Shown here: in pieces, positions 55,781-64,000 of the stretch
How the letters are laid out: every line of letters starts with the position of its first letter
How positions within the stretch are numbered: the first letter of the stretch is position 1
Source: Cystobacterineae bacterium
GTDB taxonomy: Bacteria; Myxococcota; Myxococcia; Myxococcales; Myxococcaceae
Length of the DNA: 64,000 nt
Direction: 5' to 3'
NCBI GenBank assembly: GCA_009782175.1
Contig: WRKR01000001.1
Location: forward strand, 1 to 64,000
Position numbers and translations under genes: made by a program
Notes under the pieces: model-generated
Seen by the model: only the letters and a program-made list of their open reading frames with translations
Told to the model about the DNA's origin: nothing
The model's database searches: none

Positions 55781-57274
55781 ATGGCTACCCCCATCCGCCA
55801 AGAGGATTTTATACAAAGCGTTGCCCAAGCCCTGCAGCACATTTCCTGCTTCCACCCTGTGGACTATATACGCGCCCTCAAAGCCGCCTGGGAAATGGAG
55901 GCCTCCCCCGCCGCCAAAGATGCGATGGCCCAAATCCTCGTCAACTCCCGCATGTGCGCCGAAAACCGCCGCCCCATCTGCCAGGATACGGGGATTGTCA
56001 CCCTCTTCCTCAACATCGGCATGCACCTCCAATGGGATGCCACCATGAGTGTAGAAGACATGGTCAACGAGGGCGTACGCCGCGCCTATTTGCTCCCTGA
56101 AAACAAACTGCGCGCCTCCGTCGTCGCAGAGCCGGCCGGCAAAAGGCTAAATACGCGCGACAATACGCCTGCTGTGGTGCATATGCGCGTGGTGCCCGGC
56201 GACACCCTGGAGGTTGTGGTGGCAGCCAAAGGCGGCGGCTCAGAAAACAAGGCCAAGTTTGTTATGCTCAACCCCTCGGACTCCATTGTGGAGTGGGTGC
56301 TGAAGGCCATGCCCACCATGGGGGCGGGGTGGTGCCCGCCCGGCATACTGGGCATAGGCATAGGCGGCTCTCCCGAAAAAGCCATGCTCATGGCCAAAGA
56401 GTCCCTCATGGAGCCCATTGATATGCAGGAGCTCAAAAAACGCGGCCCCCAAAACCACATTGAAGCGCTGCGCATAGAGTTGTTTGACAAAATAAACGCG
56501 CTGGGGCTGGGCGCCCAAGGGCTTGGCGGCCTCACCACCGTGCTGGATGTTAAAATACATAGCTGCCCCACCCATGCGGCCTCCCTCCCTGTCGCCCTCA
56601 TCCCCAATTGCGCCGCCACCCGCCACCTCCATTTTTCCCTCGACGGCTCCGGCCCTGCCCAACTTTTGCCTCCCCCGCTGGAAGAGTGGCCCAACTTTGA
56701 ATATTCCCCCGCACAGGGCACTCGCGTCAACCTGGACACCGTGACGCGCGCAGAAGTGGCAACGTGGAAACCCGGCGACGTCCTCCTGCTTTCAGGCAAA
56801 CTGCTGACAGGACGCGATGCGGCCCACCAGCGCCTCACCCAAATGCTCGACGCTAAACAACCCCTGCCCGTTCATTTTAACAACCGCTTTATTTATTATG
56901 TGGGCCCCGTGGATCCGGTGCGCGATGAGGCCGTCGGCCCCGCCGGCCCCACCACCGCCACCCGCATGGACAAATATACGCGACAAATGCTGGCCCAAAC
57001 CGGCCTCCTGGGCATGGTGGGCAAAGCCGAGCGCGGCCCCGCGGCCATTGAGGCCATTCGCGAGTTTAAGTCCGTCTACCTCATTGCCGTCGGCGGCGCC
57101 GCCTACCTCGTCTCCAAAGCCATCCACGCCGCCCGCGTCCTCGCCTTCGAGGACTTGGGCATGGAAGCCATTTATGAGTTTGAGGTGAAGGACATGCCCG
57201 TTATGGTGGCCGTTGACAGCCAGGGCAACTCCATACACACCACCGGCCCTGAAAAATGGAAGAGAGCCCCCTAA
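55781..57274 (+). CDS. fumA: Fumarate hydratase, class I (4Fe-4S)
   Basis: Interconverts fumarate and malate in the TCA cycle using an oxygen-sensitive 4Fe-4S cluster. The 497-residue protein has the three expected cysteine motifs PICQDTG (Cys67), GAGWCPPG (Cys185) and HSCPTHAAS (Cys262), in the spacing of class I enzymes, and the C-terminal beta-domain with VGPVDPVRDEAVGPAGPTT. The gene looks clearly richer in G+C than its neighbours. Single gene, convergent with bioB. Confidence 0.95.
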   Translation: MATPIRQEDFIQSVAQALQHISCFHPVDYIRALKAAWEMEASPAAKDAMAQILVNSRMCAENRRPICQDTGIVTLFLNIGMHLQWDATMSVEDMVNEGVRRAYLLPENKLRASVVAEPAGKRLNTRDNTPAVVHMRVVPGDTLEVVVAAKGGGSENKAKFVMLNPSDSIVEWVLKAMPTMGAGWCPPGILGIGIGGSPEKAMLMAKESLMEPIDMQELKKRGPQNHIEALRIELFDKINALGLGAQGLGGLTTVLDVKIHSCPTHAASLPVALIPNCAATRHLHFSLDGSGPAQLLPPPLEEWPNFEYSPAQGTRVNLDTVTRAEVATWKPGDVLLLSGKLLTGRDAAHQRLTQMLDAKQPLPVHFNNRFIYYVGPVDPVRDEAVGPAGPTTATRMDKYTRQMLAQTGLLGMVGKAERGPAAIEAIREFKSVYLIAVGGAAYLVSKAIHAARVLAFEDLGMEAIYEFEVKDMPVMVAVDSQGNSIHTTGPEKWKRAP

Positions 57275-57329
57275 AAAAAGAGGCTTTATTCTCCATTTTA
57301 TACCCGCTGCCTGGGGGGGGGGCGAGTGC

Positions 57330-58409
57330 TCAGCTGTTGTGGGCTTCCATGGGGGTGGCGCCCAATTTTGAAAGCAGGGCCAAATCCGCTTCAGCGGGGC
57401 TGTTGGGTGCTGTCAGCAGCTTCTCGCAGAAGAAAAGCGAGTTGGCACCGGCCAGCATGCACAGGGCCTGGGCTTCCATGGACATGGCTGAGCGGCCTGC
57501 CGCCATGCGTATTTTGGACGTAGGCATGAGGAGGCGGGCCGTAGCAATGGTACGCAGCATTTCAAAGGCGTCTGGTGTGGGGCGGCCTTCCAGGGGAGTA
57601 CCCGGGAGGGCAATGAGGGCATTGATGGGGACGGACTCGGGGTGCTCTGGTTGGTTGGCAAGCGTCAGCAGCATTTTGCAGCGGTCGGCAATGCTTTCAC
57701 CCATGCCCAAAATGCCGCCGCAGCAGACGTGGATGCCGGCTTTTCTCACATGCTCCAGGGTTTGCAGGCGCTCCTCATAGGTATGCGTAGAAACAATGTT
57801 GCCATAAAACTCAGGAGAGGTGTCCAAGTTGTGGTTATAAGCATGCAGCCCGGCCTCCTTAAGGCGGCAAGCCTGCGAGGCTGTCAGCATGCCCAGGGTG
57901 CAGCACACCTCAAGGCCGAGGGCACGCACTTGCCTCACCATTTCCAACACCGCCTCAAAGTGTGCCCCCTCCCGTACCTCACGCCAGGCCGCCCCCATGC
58001 AAAAGCGGGTGGCCCCCACTTTTTGGGCTGCCCGTGCCGCCTCAACCACCTCCTCCAGGGGCATCAGCTTTTGTACGTTTTGGGTGCCGCCATGGTGGAT
58101 GGATTGGGTGCAATAGGCACAGTCCTCAGAGCAGCCCCCTGTTTTAATGGAAAGCAAGCTGCACATTTGCACGCGGTGCCCAGGGCCAAAAACAGCGCGG
58201 TGGGTGGACATGGCTGCATAAAGCAACTCCATAAGGGGGAGGTTATAGAGAGCGAGTATTTCCTCAAGTTGCCAGTTGTGGCGGGGGCATATGCCGGGGG
58301 GCGCCACGGCATGGGTATGCAGGTGTGCATGCCCAAAAAAAGCGGGAGTGGAGGCGGTGGGAGAGGAGCTTGTGGGCCCCAAAATATTTTCTGGCATACT
58401 TTCTGGCAT
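57330..58409 (-). CDS. bioB: Biotin synthase (radical SAM)
   Basis: Inserts sulfur into dethiobiotin. The radical-SAM motif CSEDCAYC, then TRFCMGAAW, YNHNLDTSPEFYGNI, CCGGILGMGES and the Arg-bearing IRMAAGR are all present, so both clusters should form. The frame is open to 58532; BioB homology begins only at PRHNWQLEEIL, so the N-terminus is unusually long. The ATG at 58409 is one choice (359 residues), but no start has a good ribosome site. No other bio genes are adjacent. Confidence 0.88.
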   Translation of the reverse strand: MPESMPENILGPTSSSPTASTPAFFGHAHLHTHAVAPPGICPRHNWQLEEILALYNLPLMELLYAAMSTHRAVFGPGHRVQMCSLLSIKTGGCSEDCAYCTQSIHHGGTQNVQKLMPLEEVVEAARAAQKVGATRFCMGAAWREVREGAHFEAVLEMVRQVRALGLEVCCTLGMLTASQACRLKEAGLHAYNHNLDTSPEFYGNIVSTHTYEERLQTLEHVRKAGIHVCCGGILGMGESIADRCKMLLTLANQPEHPESVPINALIALPGTPLEGRPTPDAFEMLRTIATARLLMPTSKIRMAAGRSAMSMEAQALCMLAGANSLFFCEKLLTAPNSPAEADLALLSKLGATPMEAHNS

Positions 58410-58554
58410 TTTCAATTTTTGTCCCACAGAGGCCATAGCTGTCAACAAACAAGGCATGCATGCTGAAAAACCCATTTGAAAAAACCATGTACTCATGAGC
58501 ATGCTTGGCATGAGTGTTTTGGGCTCAAACACCCACGAGGGGAGTTTTCAAATA

Positions 58555-59265
58555 ATGAAGCGCATGTTGAGGTATAACCCTGTTTTGCTCCTGGCGGCGT
58601 GGCTTTCGGCAGGGCTGTTTGCAGCCTTTGGAATGCCTTCCGCACAAGCACAAACACACCACACGGAGGCACACCATGCGGAGGCTTCAACGCAAAGGGC
58701 CTTTGGCAAAGCAGAGGACACGCCTCTAAGCCTCAGCCATGAAAGCTTTCCAAAAAAGCCTCGCGAAGGATATATTTCGGACAAAAGCACGCAAAGGCGT
58801 CAGCACCAATTTCTCTTTTTGAGCGACACCTTCTGGTTGATGGGGAAGTTTTTTGACAACGCCCGTCCTCTCTCGTTGAGCACCCGCTATCATCTGCCCC
58901 TTAAACGCAATGGCTTTATTCGCTCCATCAACAACTGGGTTGCTCTAGAAATAGGGGCAGATATTGTCATATCTCTCAAAAAAAATACCAGAGGGTTTCA
59001 TGACAAGCTGATATTCATCCCCATAGAATTTTTCTGGGCCTTCCGTTTTATGCCTGAGCTCGCCGTATATAGGAAACTGGGCATGGGGCTCCTCTTCACG
59101 CGTATGCTTGACTCGGATGGCTATATGTTGCCTTTTGCCATTATCCCCATCCCCGTCCCCATCTACCAATGGGGCCTCATGTGGAATGTCTCTCAAGCCT
59201 TCCACATGCGCCTGGAAGTCGGCTTCCCCGGCCTGCTGCGCCTCGGCCTGGGCTTTGGCCTATAA
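58555..59265 (+). CDS. Secreted, possibly outer-membrane protein of unknown function
   Basis: From the ATG at 58555 (GGGGAG about 10 nt upstream) the protein has 236 residues. The signal peptide ends near SAQA-QT (about 33). A His/Glu-rich linker follows, then a region of alternating hydrophobic strands (for example WVALEIGADIVISL, IFIPIEFFWAFRF, FAIIPIPVPIYQWG) ending in LLRLGLGFGL, compatible with a small beta-barrel or beta-rich membrane protein. Divergent from bioB. No family recognised. Confidence 0.75.
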   Translation: MKRMLRYNPVLLLAAWLSAGLFAAFGMPSAQAQTHHTEAHHAEASTQRAFGKAEDTPLSLSHESFPKKPREGYISDKSTQRRQHQFLFLSDTFWLMGKFFDNARPLSLSTRYHLPLKRNGFIRSINNWVALEIGADIVISLKKNTRGFHDKLIFIPIEFFWAFRFMPELAVYRKLGMGLLFTRMLDSDGYMLPFAIIPIPVPIYQWGLMWNVSQAFHMRLEVGFPGLLRLGLGFGL

Positions 59266-59273
59266 GCTGCCCT

Positions 59274-59325
59274 TGTGGCTTCAACCTCACATGTGGCTTC
59301 AACCTCACATGTGGCTTCAACCTCA
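59274..59325. repeat. 18-bp tandem repeat, about three units
   Basis: TGTGGCTTCAACCTCACA repeats at 59274-59291, 59292-59309 and partly 59310-59325, just downstream of the secreted-protein gene. A short AT-rich repeat (ATTAAAATTTT-like) follows before the glycoside hydrolase gene. Confidence 0.9.
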
Positions 59326-59407
59326 TGCTGAGTTATATATTAAAATTTTAAGCATTAAAATTTTTAAACATTAAAATGAGGTATCCAACCATGCTGAGCC
59401 ACCTGCG

Positions 59408-60991
59408 GTGAAATTCCCCTTTTTGTTTTTTGGTTTTTTATATGCCCTTAGCCTTTCTTGCCAAGGCGGCTTAGCGTTTTCTGAAAACATTCCAAAGCAT
59501 ACGGCCAACAGCCATGTGGATGCCTATGGTGGTTATTTTTTATATGGCTCCAACATGGGTTGGCTGAATGAAAATTGGAGGGATGAAGACATTGCCGACA
59601 TTTTAATAGGGAATGAAACCCAAGGCATAGAAGGTGTGGGGGTGCGCAGTCTGCGTCCAGCGCTCTATGAAGACTTTGTTGAGAGATGGGGGTATGACAT
59701 TAAAGTCAACACTTTTAAATATTATGCGGAGCAGGGCGCAAAACACCATGTGGTTTTTATTGGCGACAGGCCTTCAGAGCAGCATCGCGAAAAAAAACAA
59801 CATGTGCCGGGTGTGCCGTCGAGCTCCTATGAAAACCTCTATGAGCCTGTTTGGATAGAAAACGAAAGCGGGACAAGCATCAACGAGAACAATGTTTATG
59901 CGTTATATGTTTATAAACTTGTTCAAAACTATAAAAACCATGTCCAGTTTTGGGAAATAAAAAACGAGCCTGATTTAACGGATTCCCCCTGTGGATGGGC
60001 GCATGCCGGAACGGAATGCAATTGGTGGGACAGAAATCCCTCGCCGGCTGAGCTTATTCATTTTCATGCGCCCATTCAAAGCTATATCCGCATGTTGAGA
60101 ATCTCCTATGAGGTTATTAAGTCCGTGGACCCCAAAGCCTATATTTGCATAGGGGGCATTGGATATGAAAGTTTTCTGGACGCGGTTTTGCGCAATACGG
60201 ACAATCCAGACCATGGAAAAGTTGCAGAGCGCTATCCCCTGAAGGGAGGCGCATGGTTTGATTGCCTCAGCTTTCACATTTATCCCATGTATTATTTAAG
60301 CAGTTGGGGCAACAACGGATGGAATTATTTTCGACACTCTGATGCTGCCGTTGCTGCTGTGGAAAACCAAACCAACACCTATGTGGAGCTGTTGAAAAAA
60401 TATGGTTATGGAATGGAATACCCCACCAAGGAAATGATTATTAGTGAAACCAATATTCCCAACAAACAAATAGGCACTTCCATTGGCTCAGAAGAAGCCC
60501 AGCGAAATTATTTGATGAAATTGGCCATTTCCGCTCAAAAACAACACCTTCGGGGGGTATACCCCTTTAGTGTTTGGGACAACAGTGAACAAAATGCCTA
60601 TGGTGACGAATATGCGTTTATGGGGTTTTATAAACCGCTTCCCGAGTTGCCCCGTGGGCCACTCAGAATAAATGAAGCAGGCATAGGGTGGCGCACCACA
60701 AGCAAATGGCTTGGTCAGCGAAAATATGACGAAAATGAAACACAACGTTTAGCTCTTCCTTCAAACATAGAGGGAGGCGCTTTTTATTCAGAGGACTCAG
60801 ATGACTATGTTTATGTGCTCTGGGCAAAAACAACCGCGGATTTGAGCGAAGAAGCCTCAGCCTCATATCGTTTTCCTGCCTCAATGAATGTCAAAGAAAT
60901 AACCTCCACCCATTGGACTGAAAACCAAACCCTTGTTGCGGGGAATAGCCTCCACCTTTCGGGAACGCCTCTCTTTATTCAAATAAAATGA
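59408..60991 (+). CDS. Secreted glycoside hydrolase-like protein, clan GH-A fold
   Basis: The 527-residue protein starts at a GTG and has a signal peptide (about residues 1-22). The catalytic region has the acid/base in WEIKNEPD (Glu187) and the probable nucleophile in IISETN (Glu347), the spacing of TIM-barrel clan GH-A enzymes. The exact family (GH5, GH39, GH30 or another) and substrate cannot be told. A C-terminal beta-sandwich (about 440-527) follows. The gene looks more A+T-rich than fumA and may have been acquired. A Cys at 18 sits in SLSC, not a canonical lipobox. Confidence 0.8.
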   Translation: MKFPFLFFGFLYALSLSCQGGLAFSENIPKHTANSHVDAYGGYFLYGSNMGWLNENWRDEDIADILIGNETQGIEGVGVRSLRPALYEDFVERWGYDIKVNTFKYYAEQGAKHHVVFIGDRPSEQHREKKQHVPGVPSSSYENLYEPVWIENESGTSINENNVYALYVYKLVQNYKNHVQFWEIKNEPDLTDSPCGWAHAGTECNWWDRNPSPAELIHFHAPIQSYIRMLRISYEVIKSVDPKAYICIGGIGYESFLDAVLRNTDNPDHGKVAERYPLKGGAWFDCLSFHIYPMYYLSSWGNNGWNYFRHSDAAVAAVENQTNTYVELLKKYGYGMEYPTKEMIISETNIPNKQIGTSIGSEEAQRNYLMKLAISAQKQHLRGVYPFSVWDNSEQNAYGDEYAFMGFYKPLPELPRGPLRINEAGIGWRTTSKWLGQRKYDENETQRLALPSNIEGGAFYSEDSDDYVYVLWAKTTADLSEEASASYRFPASMNVKEITSTHWTENQTLVAGNSLHLSGTPLFIQIK

Positions 60992-61017
60992 AACTTGACA
61001 AGGCAGCCCCTCAAAAC

Positions 61018-61212
61018 TAAAAGAGGCGCCACCTTTAGGTTCCATGGAGGACTTTCAAAGGGAAGCCGGTGGAAATCCGGCGCGGTCCCGCCACTGTAAC
61101 CAAGCCGGCGAGAAGCCGGGCGGGGGTTGTTCGCTGTGCCACTGCGCCTTGAGCGTGGGAAGGCATCAACACCCGCTATCGTGCTTGGAAGCCAGGAAAC
61201 CTGCCTAAAGGT
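61018..61212 (+). promoter_or_regulatory. Cobalamin (AdoCbl-type) riboswitch
   Basis: The conserved core is clear: GAAGCCGGTG-like segment at about 61066-61076, GCGCGGTCCCGCCACTGTAA with the B12 box at 61080-61099, and the 3' element GAAGCCAGGAAACCTGCC at about 61189-61206. It lies 180 nt before the ATG at 61390. High cobamide is expected to switch the downstream gene off. Confidence 0.95.
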
Positions 61213-61235
61213 GCGCTTTGCAGCGCTTTAGCCTT

Positions 61236-61254
61236 CTCTCTTCGCGGAAGAGAG
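61236..61254 (+). promoter_or_regulatory. Stem-loop in the riboswitch expression platform region
   Basis: CTCTCTTC/GAAGAGAG, a perfect 8-bp stem with loop GCG, about 25 nt after the aptamer. A smaller GCGC stem lies at 61213-61226. No T run is seen, so control may act on translation or through Rho. Confidence 0.45.
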
Positions 61255-61389
61255 CAGAGGGCATATGTATGGGTGGGTTGTTGCCATTTTTGCTGGATAC
61301 ATGCCTCCGGAAGCGCCGGGGTTGCATGCCTCCTCCACCCTTGCGTTGCCCCCACTCCAACAACCCAACCCCAAAGGAAAACACTGAAA

Positions 61390-62727
61390 ATGAAAAAATT
61401 TCTGCTCCTGTTGTCTGTCTCTGTTGTGCTGGCAGGCTGCTCTGAAAACGACAGCAACAACTTGACAAATCCAATCATCCAGGCGGAAACCAGCTTGTGC
61501 GACGGCCACCATGTTGACTTGCAAATAAACCCCTCGCACTGCGGCGCGTGCGGAAATAGCTGCGCTGCAGAAGAAAGCTGCGTGGCAGGCGTCTGCAACC
61601 CCGCTCCCACCTATTTGTGCGACGACGACCATGCTGTTGACTTGCAAACCAACCCCGCGCACTGCGGCGCGTGCGGAAATAGCTGCGCTGCAGAAGAAAG
61701 TTGTGTGGCGGGCGTCTGCGGCCTCTCTCCCCAAATGAGGGTGGTGGCCTCTGCCAGTGGGGTTGCAAGGCAATGGTTTCGCCTGGCGCCAGAAGTCGAA
61801 AGCGACAGCGCCACGCACTATAGCTGGGTGCTTAACGGTGAAGAAATATCCACAGAGCAAAACCTTGTGCATGTTTTTGCTGAGGCAGGAAACTATGCGC
61901 TGACATTCACCGCCACCAATGCGGCGGGGGCGAGTGTGCGGAATATTTCGGTGCGCATAGACGCGCCCGCCCAAGCCTATAACCCTTGGACAAGCACAGT
62001 TTATGACTTTGTGCGCGCGCCTGGGCAATATGCCAACACCATTCCAACCATACCTGCCGGAAGCACGAAGGACGCGGTTTTGGCCATTGTCGAGTCAACC
62101 ATTGCCTCAAGAGGCCTCGTGAGTTTGGGCGCATATGGTGGATATATTGTCATGGGGTTTGGGCACACGGTGGTGAATGGCCCTGGGAATGACTTTATTG
62201 TCCACGGGAATGCCTTTGCCGGCTTTGCGGAGCCGGGGGTTATTGAGGTTTCTTGGGACGCCAACGGCAACGGCCTGCCGGATGACGCATGGTATGAGAT
62301 TGCGGGCTCCGAATATTATACAGCAAGCGCCATCCACAACTATGTGCTCACCTACCATAACCCGGCGACGGACACAGAGCGCGAGGCGGGGGCGACGGGG
62401 ACGCGCTGGAGCGACAACCAAGGGCGCGCGGGCTATTTCCCCGCAACGGGCTGGCCCAACTGGATGGGAGACACCATTGTGGTGGGCGGCTCCCTCTATA
62501 ACAATGGGGGCTCTATGGCTGCATTCGCCTATGGCTATGCCGACAACTGGCCAAACAGCGACGAGCGCGCGCAAATAGACATAGACTTAGCCGTGGATGC
62601 GAATGGAAACCCTGTACACCTCAAAGGCATCGACTTTATAAAAGTATATACGGGTGTGCTCCACCACGCCGGCGCCCTCGGGGAAATTTCCACGGAAGTT
62701 ATGGGCGCAGAAGACTTAAGCCTATAG
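61390..62727 (+). CDS. B12-riboswitch-controlled surface lipoprotein, candidate cobamide-binding protein
   Basis: The 445-residue lipoprotein (lipobox LAGC, Cys17) has two near-identical Cys-rich units (about 37-69 and 77-110; core HCGACGNSCAAEESCVAGVC), as in many myxobacterial surface proteins. A PKD-like domain follows (about 115-192). The C-terminal domain (about 198-445) with GAYGGYIVMGFGHTVV, NGNGLPDDAWYEIAGSEY and STEVMGAEDL resembles surface proteins encoded beside btuB in Bacteroidetes cobamide loci. A role in capturing B12 at the cell surface is inferred. No btuB or TonB gene is adjacent. Start at 61390, no strong ribosome site. Confidence 0.85.
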   Translation: MKKFLLLLSVSVVLAGCSENDSNNLTNPIIQAETSLCDGHHVDLQINPSHCGACGNSCAAEESCVAGVCNPAPTYLCDDDHAVDLQTNPAHCGACGNSCAAEESCVAGVCGLSPQMRVVASASGVARQWFRLAPEVESDSATHYSWVLNGEEISTEQNLVHVFAEAGNYALTFTATNAAGASVRNISVRIDAPAQAYNPWTSTVYDFVRAPGQYANTIPTIPAGSTKDAVLAIVESTIASRGLVSLGAYGGYIVMGFGHTVVNGPGNDFIVHGNAFAGFAEPGVIEVSWDANGNGLPDDAWYEIAGSEYYTASAIHNYVLTYHNPATDTEREAGATGTRWSDNQGRAGYFPATGWPNWMGDTIVVGGSLYNNGGSMAAFAYGYADNWPNSDERAQIDIDLAVDANGNPVHLKGIDFIKVYTGVLHHAGALGEISTEVMGAEDLSL

Positions 62728-62753
62728 TCCGGCGCACGCTTGGATGTTTTTTG

Positions 62754-62783
62754 CCTCTTGCCCGGGGGGAGGCAAGAGGTTTT
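62754..62783 (+). terminator. Rho-independent terminator after the B12-regulated lipoprotein gene
   Basis: A 9-bp perfect stem CCTCTTGCC/GGCAAGAGG (62754-62762 with 62771-62779), 8-nt loop, then TTTT. It lies 26 nt after the stop codon. The rest of the gap to carB contains the palindrome CTTAACGTTAAG (62871-62882). Confidence 0.75.
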
Positions 62784-62885
62784 CGCTCTCGCGCACTCCC
62801 CTCAAGCTATGTCTCTCTCTGAGGGGAAGAAGGGCAAGCAACTTTAAATTGTTGTGTCGCAGCAGCTCAACTTAACGTTAAGCCG

Positions 62886-64000
62886 CTATTTGAGGGAGCC
62901 GGACAAATATTCCTGGAGGGGGCGGCACGGGTAGGGTTTTCGGGCCTGGGCTTCGAGGGCGCCTACCAACATGCGGGCGGCCTCGAGGGTGGTGAAGCTG
63001 GGTATTTGCTTCAGCAGGGCCTCGTGGCGAATGGCATAGCTGTCGGAAATGGCTTTCTTGTTATCCGTGGTGTTAATAATGAGGGCCACCTGGTTGGCGC
63101 GGATGAGATCCACAATGGAGGGGCTGCCCTGGGCCACCTTGTTCACCTTCTGCGAGGCAATGCCCTTCCTCGCCAAATAGCCTTGTGTGCCCTGCGTCGT
63201 CAAAACCTCAAAACCCAGCGCATTCAACCTCCGGGCCACATCCACAATGCCGGGCTTGTCATCATCCCTCACAGACAAAAAGGCTTTGCCTCCTCGAGGC
63301 AGCGCTGTGCCTGCGGCCAACTGGCTTTTGCCAAAGGCCACATCCACGCAGTCCGCAAGCCCCATGACTTCGCCTGTGGAGCGCATTTCAGGCCCCAACA
63401 AAATGTCCGTGTTGGAAAAACGCGCAAAAGGAAACACCGCTTCTTTCACCGCCACATAGTTTTTCAAAGAGAGCTCAGAGCCAAAACCCATGTCCGGCAA
63501 AGTTTCGCCCAACATGCAGCGTGCCGCCAACTGCGCCAGAGAAACCCCCGTGGCCTTGGAAACAAAGGGCACCGTCCTCGAGGCACGCGGGTTGGCCTCC
63601 AACACATAAATGCTTTTGCCCTGCACGGCAAACTGCACATTCAACAAACCCACAATGCGCAACTCCCTTGCCAAATCCGTCACCACATCTTTGAGTCGCT
63701 CCACCATTTCCGTGGACAAAGAGTGCGGAGGCAAAGTGCAGGCCGCATCCCCCGAGTGCACCCCCGCCTCTTCCACATGCTCTAATACGCCTCCCACCAG
63801 GACGTTGCCGTCTCTGTCGGCCACCACGTCCACGTCCACCTCCACCGCCTCATTCAAAAACTTGTCCAGAAGCACCGGGTGCTGAGGGGAAGTGCTGATG
63901 GCTTCATTCATACACCGGGCCAAGTCCTCCCCGTCACGCACCACCTGCATGGCCCTTCCGCCCAATACATAAGAGGGGCGAAGCATCAGCGGGAAGCCCA
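62886..64000 (-). CDS. carB: Carbamoyl-phosphate synthase large subunit (3' part)
   Basis: The C-terminal part of CarB; the 5' end lies beyond the window. Seen are the second ATP-grasp half (RPSYVLGGRAM, VLLDKFLNEAVEVDVD, GVHSGDAACTLPPHSL, NVQFAV, EANPRASRTVPFVSK) and the C-terminal MGS-like regulatory domain (from about KAFLSVRDDDK to the end, with INTTDNKKAI). All ATP-grasp residues visible look intact. It lies about 49 kb from carA, whose glutaminase site is degenerate. Confidence 0.96.
   Translation of the reverse strand, partial: GFPLMLRPSYVLGGRAMQVVRDGEDLARCMNEAISTSPQHPVLLDKFLNEAVEVDVDVVADRDGNVLVGGVLEHVEEAGVHSGDAACTLPPHSLSTEMVERLKDVVTDLARELRIVGLLNVQFAVQGKSIYVLEANPRASRTVPFVSKATGVSLAQLAARCMLGETLPDMGFGSELSLKNYVAVKEAVFPFARFSNTDILLGPEMRSTGEVMGLADCVDVAFGKSQLAAGTALPRGGKAFLSVRDDDKPGIVDVARRLNALGFEVLTTQGTQGYLARKGIASQKVNKVAQGSPSIVDLIRANQVALIINTTDNKKAISDSYAIRHEALLKQIPSFTTLEAARMLVGALEAQARKPYPCRPLQEYLSGSLK

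Overview
The window is a dense bacterial chromosome segment of medium GC. It most likely comes from a low-GC member of the Myxococcota. Supporting signs are a VWA lipoprotein closely resembling the gliding adhesin CglB, a Tgl/PilF-like TPR lipoprotein, a PilZ protein with a coiled-coil tail, lipoproteins with Cys-rich repeats, and the gene order rlmB - tRNA cluster - tuf - rpmG - tRNA-Trp - secE - nusG - rplKAJL - rpoBC. No species can be named from the sequence. I saw no phage, insertion sequence, CRISPR array or rRNA operon.

Layout. 1-6.4 kb (minus strand): an accessory region with a mini-hairpin array, a 24-repeat Sel1 protein, a lipoprotein pairing a DUF6273-like domain with a caspase-like His/Cys domain, and a second Sel1 protein. 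6.5-8 kb: tRNA-Ala, tRNA-Leu and two small unknown proteins. 8-19 kb (minus): lepA, lepB, pyrB, a dihydroorotase-like gene, carA, an unknown gene, a phosphoesterase, psd, hisS and miaA, many joined by 4-bp stop/start overlaps. 19.4-38 kb: mixed strands, with pfkA, mutL, a MoxR/DUF58/transglutaminase operon, recO, tatD-tcdA, a Cas4/AddB-like nuclease, mutY, an isolated nuoAB pair, and a PilZ/lytic transglycosylase pair. 38.5-54 kb (minus): the RNA polymerase and ribosomal protein block with five tRNAs. 54-64 kb: cglB-like gene, class I fumarase, bioB, a secreted glycoside hydrolase, a cobalamin-riboswitch-controlled lipoprotein, and the 3' part of carB.

Main points for a second look. (1) In pyrB-pyrC'-carA only PyrB keeps its catalytic residues. 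The dihydroorotase-like protein has lost its metal-binding HxH, and CarA has lost the glutaminase Cys, His and Glu, so carbamoyl phosphate synthesis is predicted to be ammonia-dependent or served by another glutaminase. (2) A classical B12 riboswitch precedes a lipoprotein that fuses myxobacterial Cys-rich repeats and a PKD-like domain to a C-terminal domain resembling surface proteins of Bacteroidetes cobamide-uptake loci; no btuB is next to it. (3) The DUF6273/caspase-like lipoprotein may be a surface protease of unknown role. (4) MutL has lost its endonuclease motif. (5) A 24-unit Sel1 protein shows fresh block duplication, and short tandem repeats lie before many genes. (6) The left edge carries a run of perfect mini-hairpins with GNA triloops.
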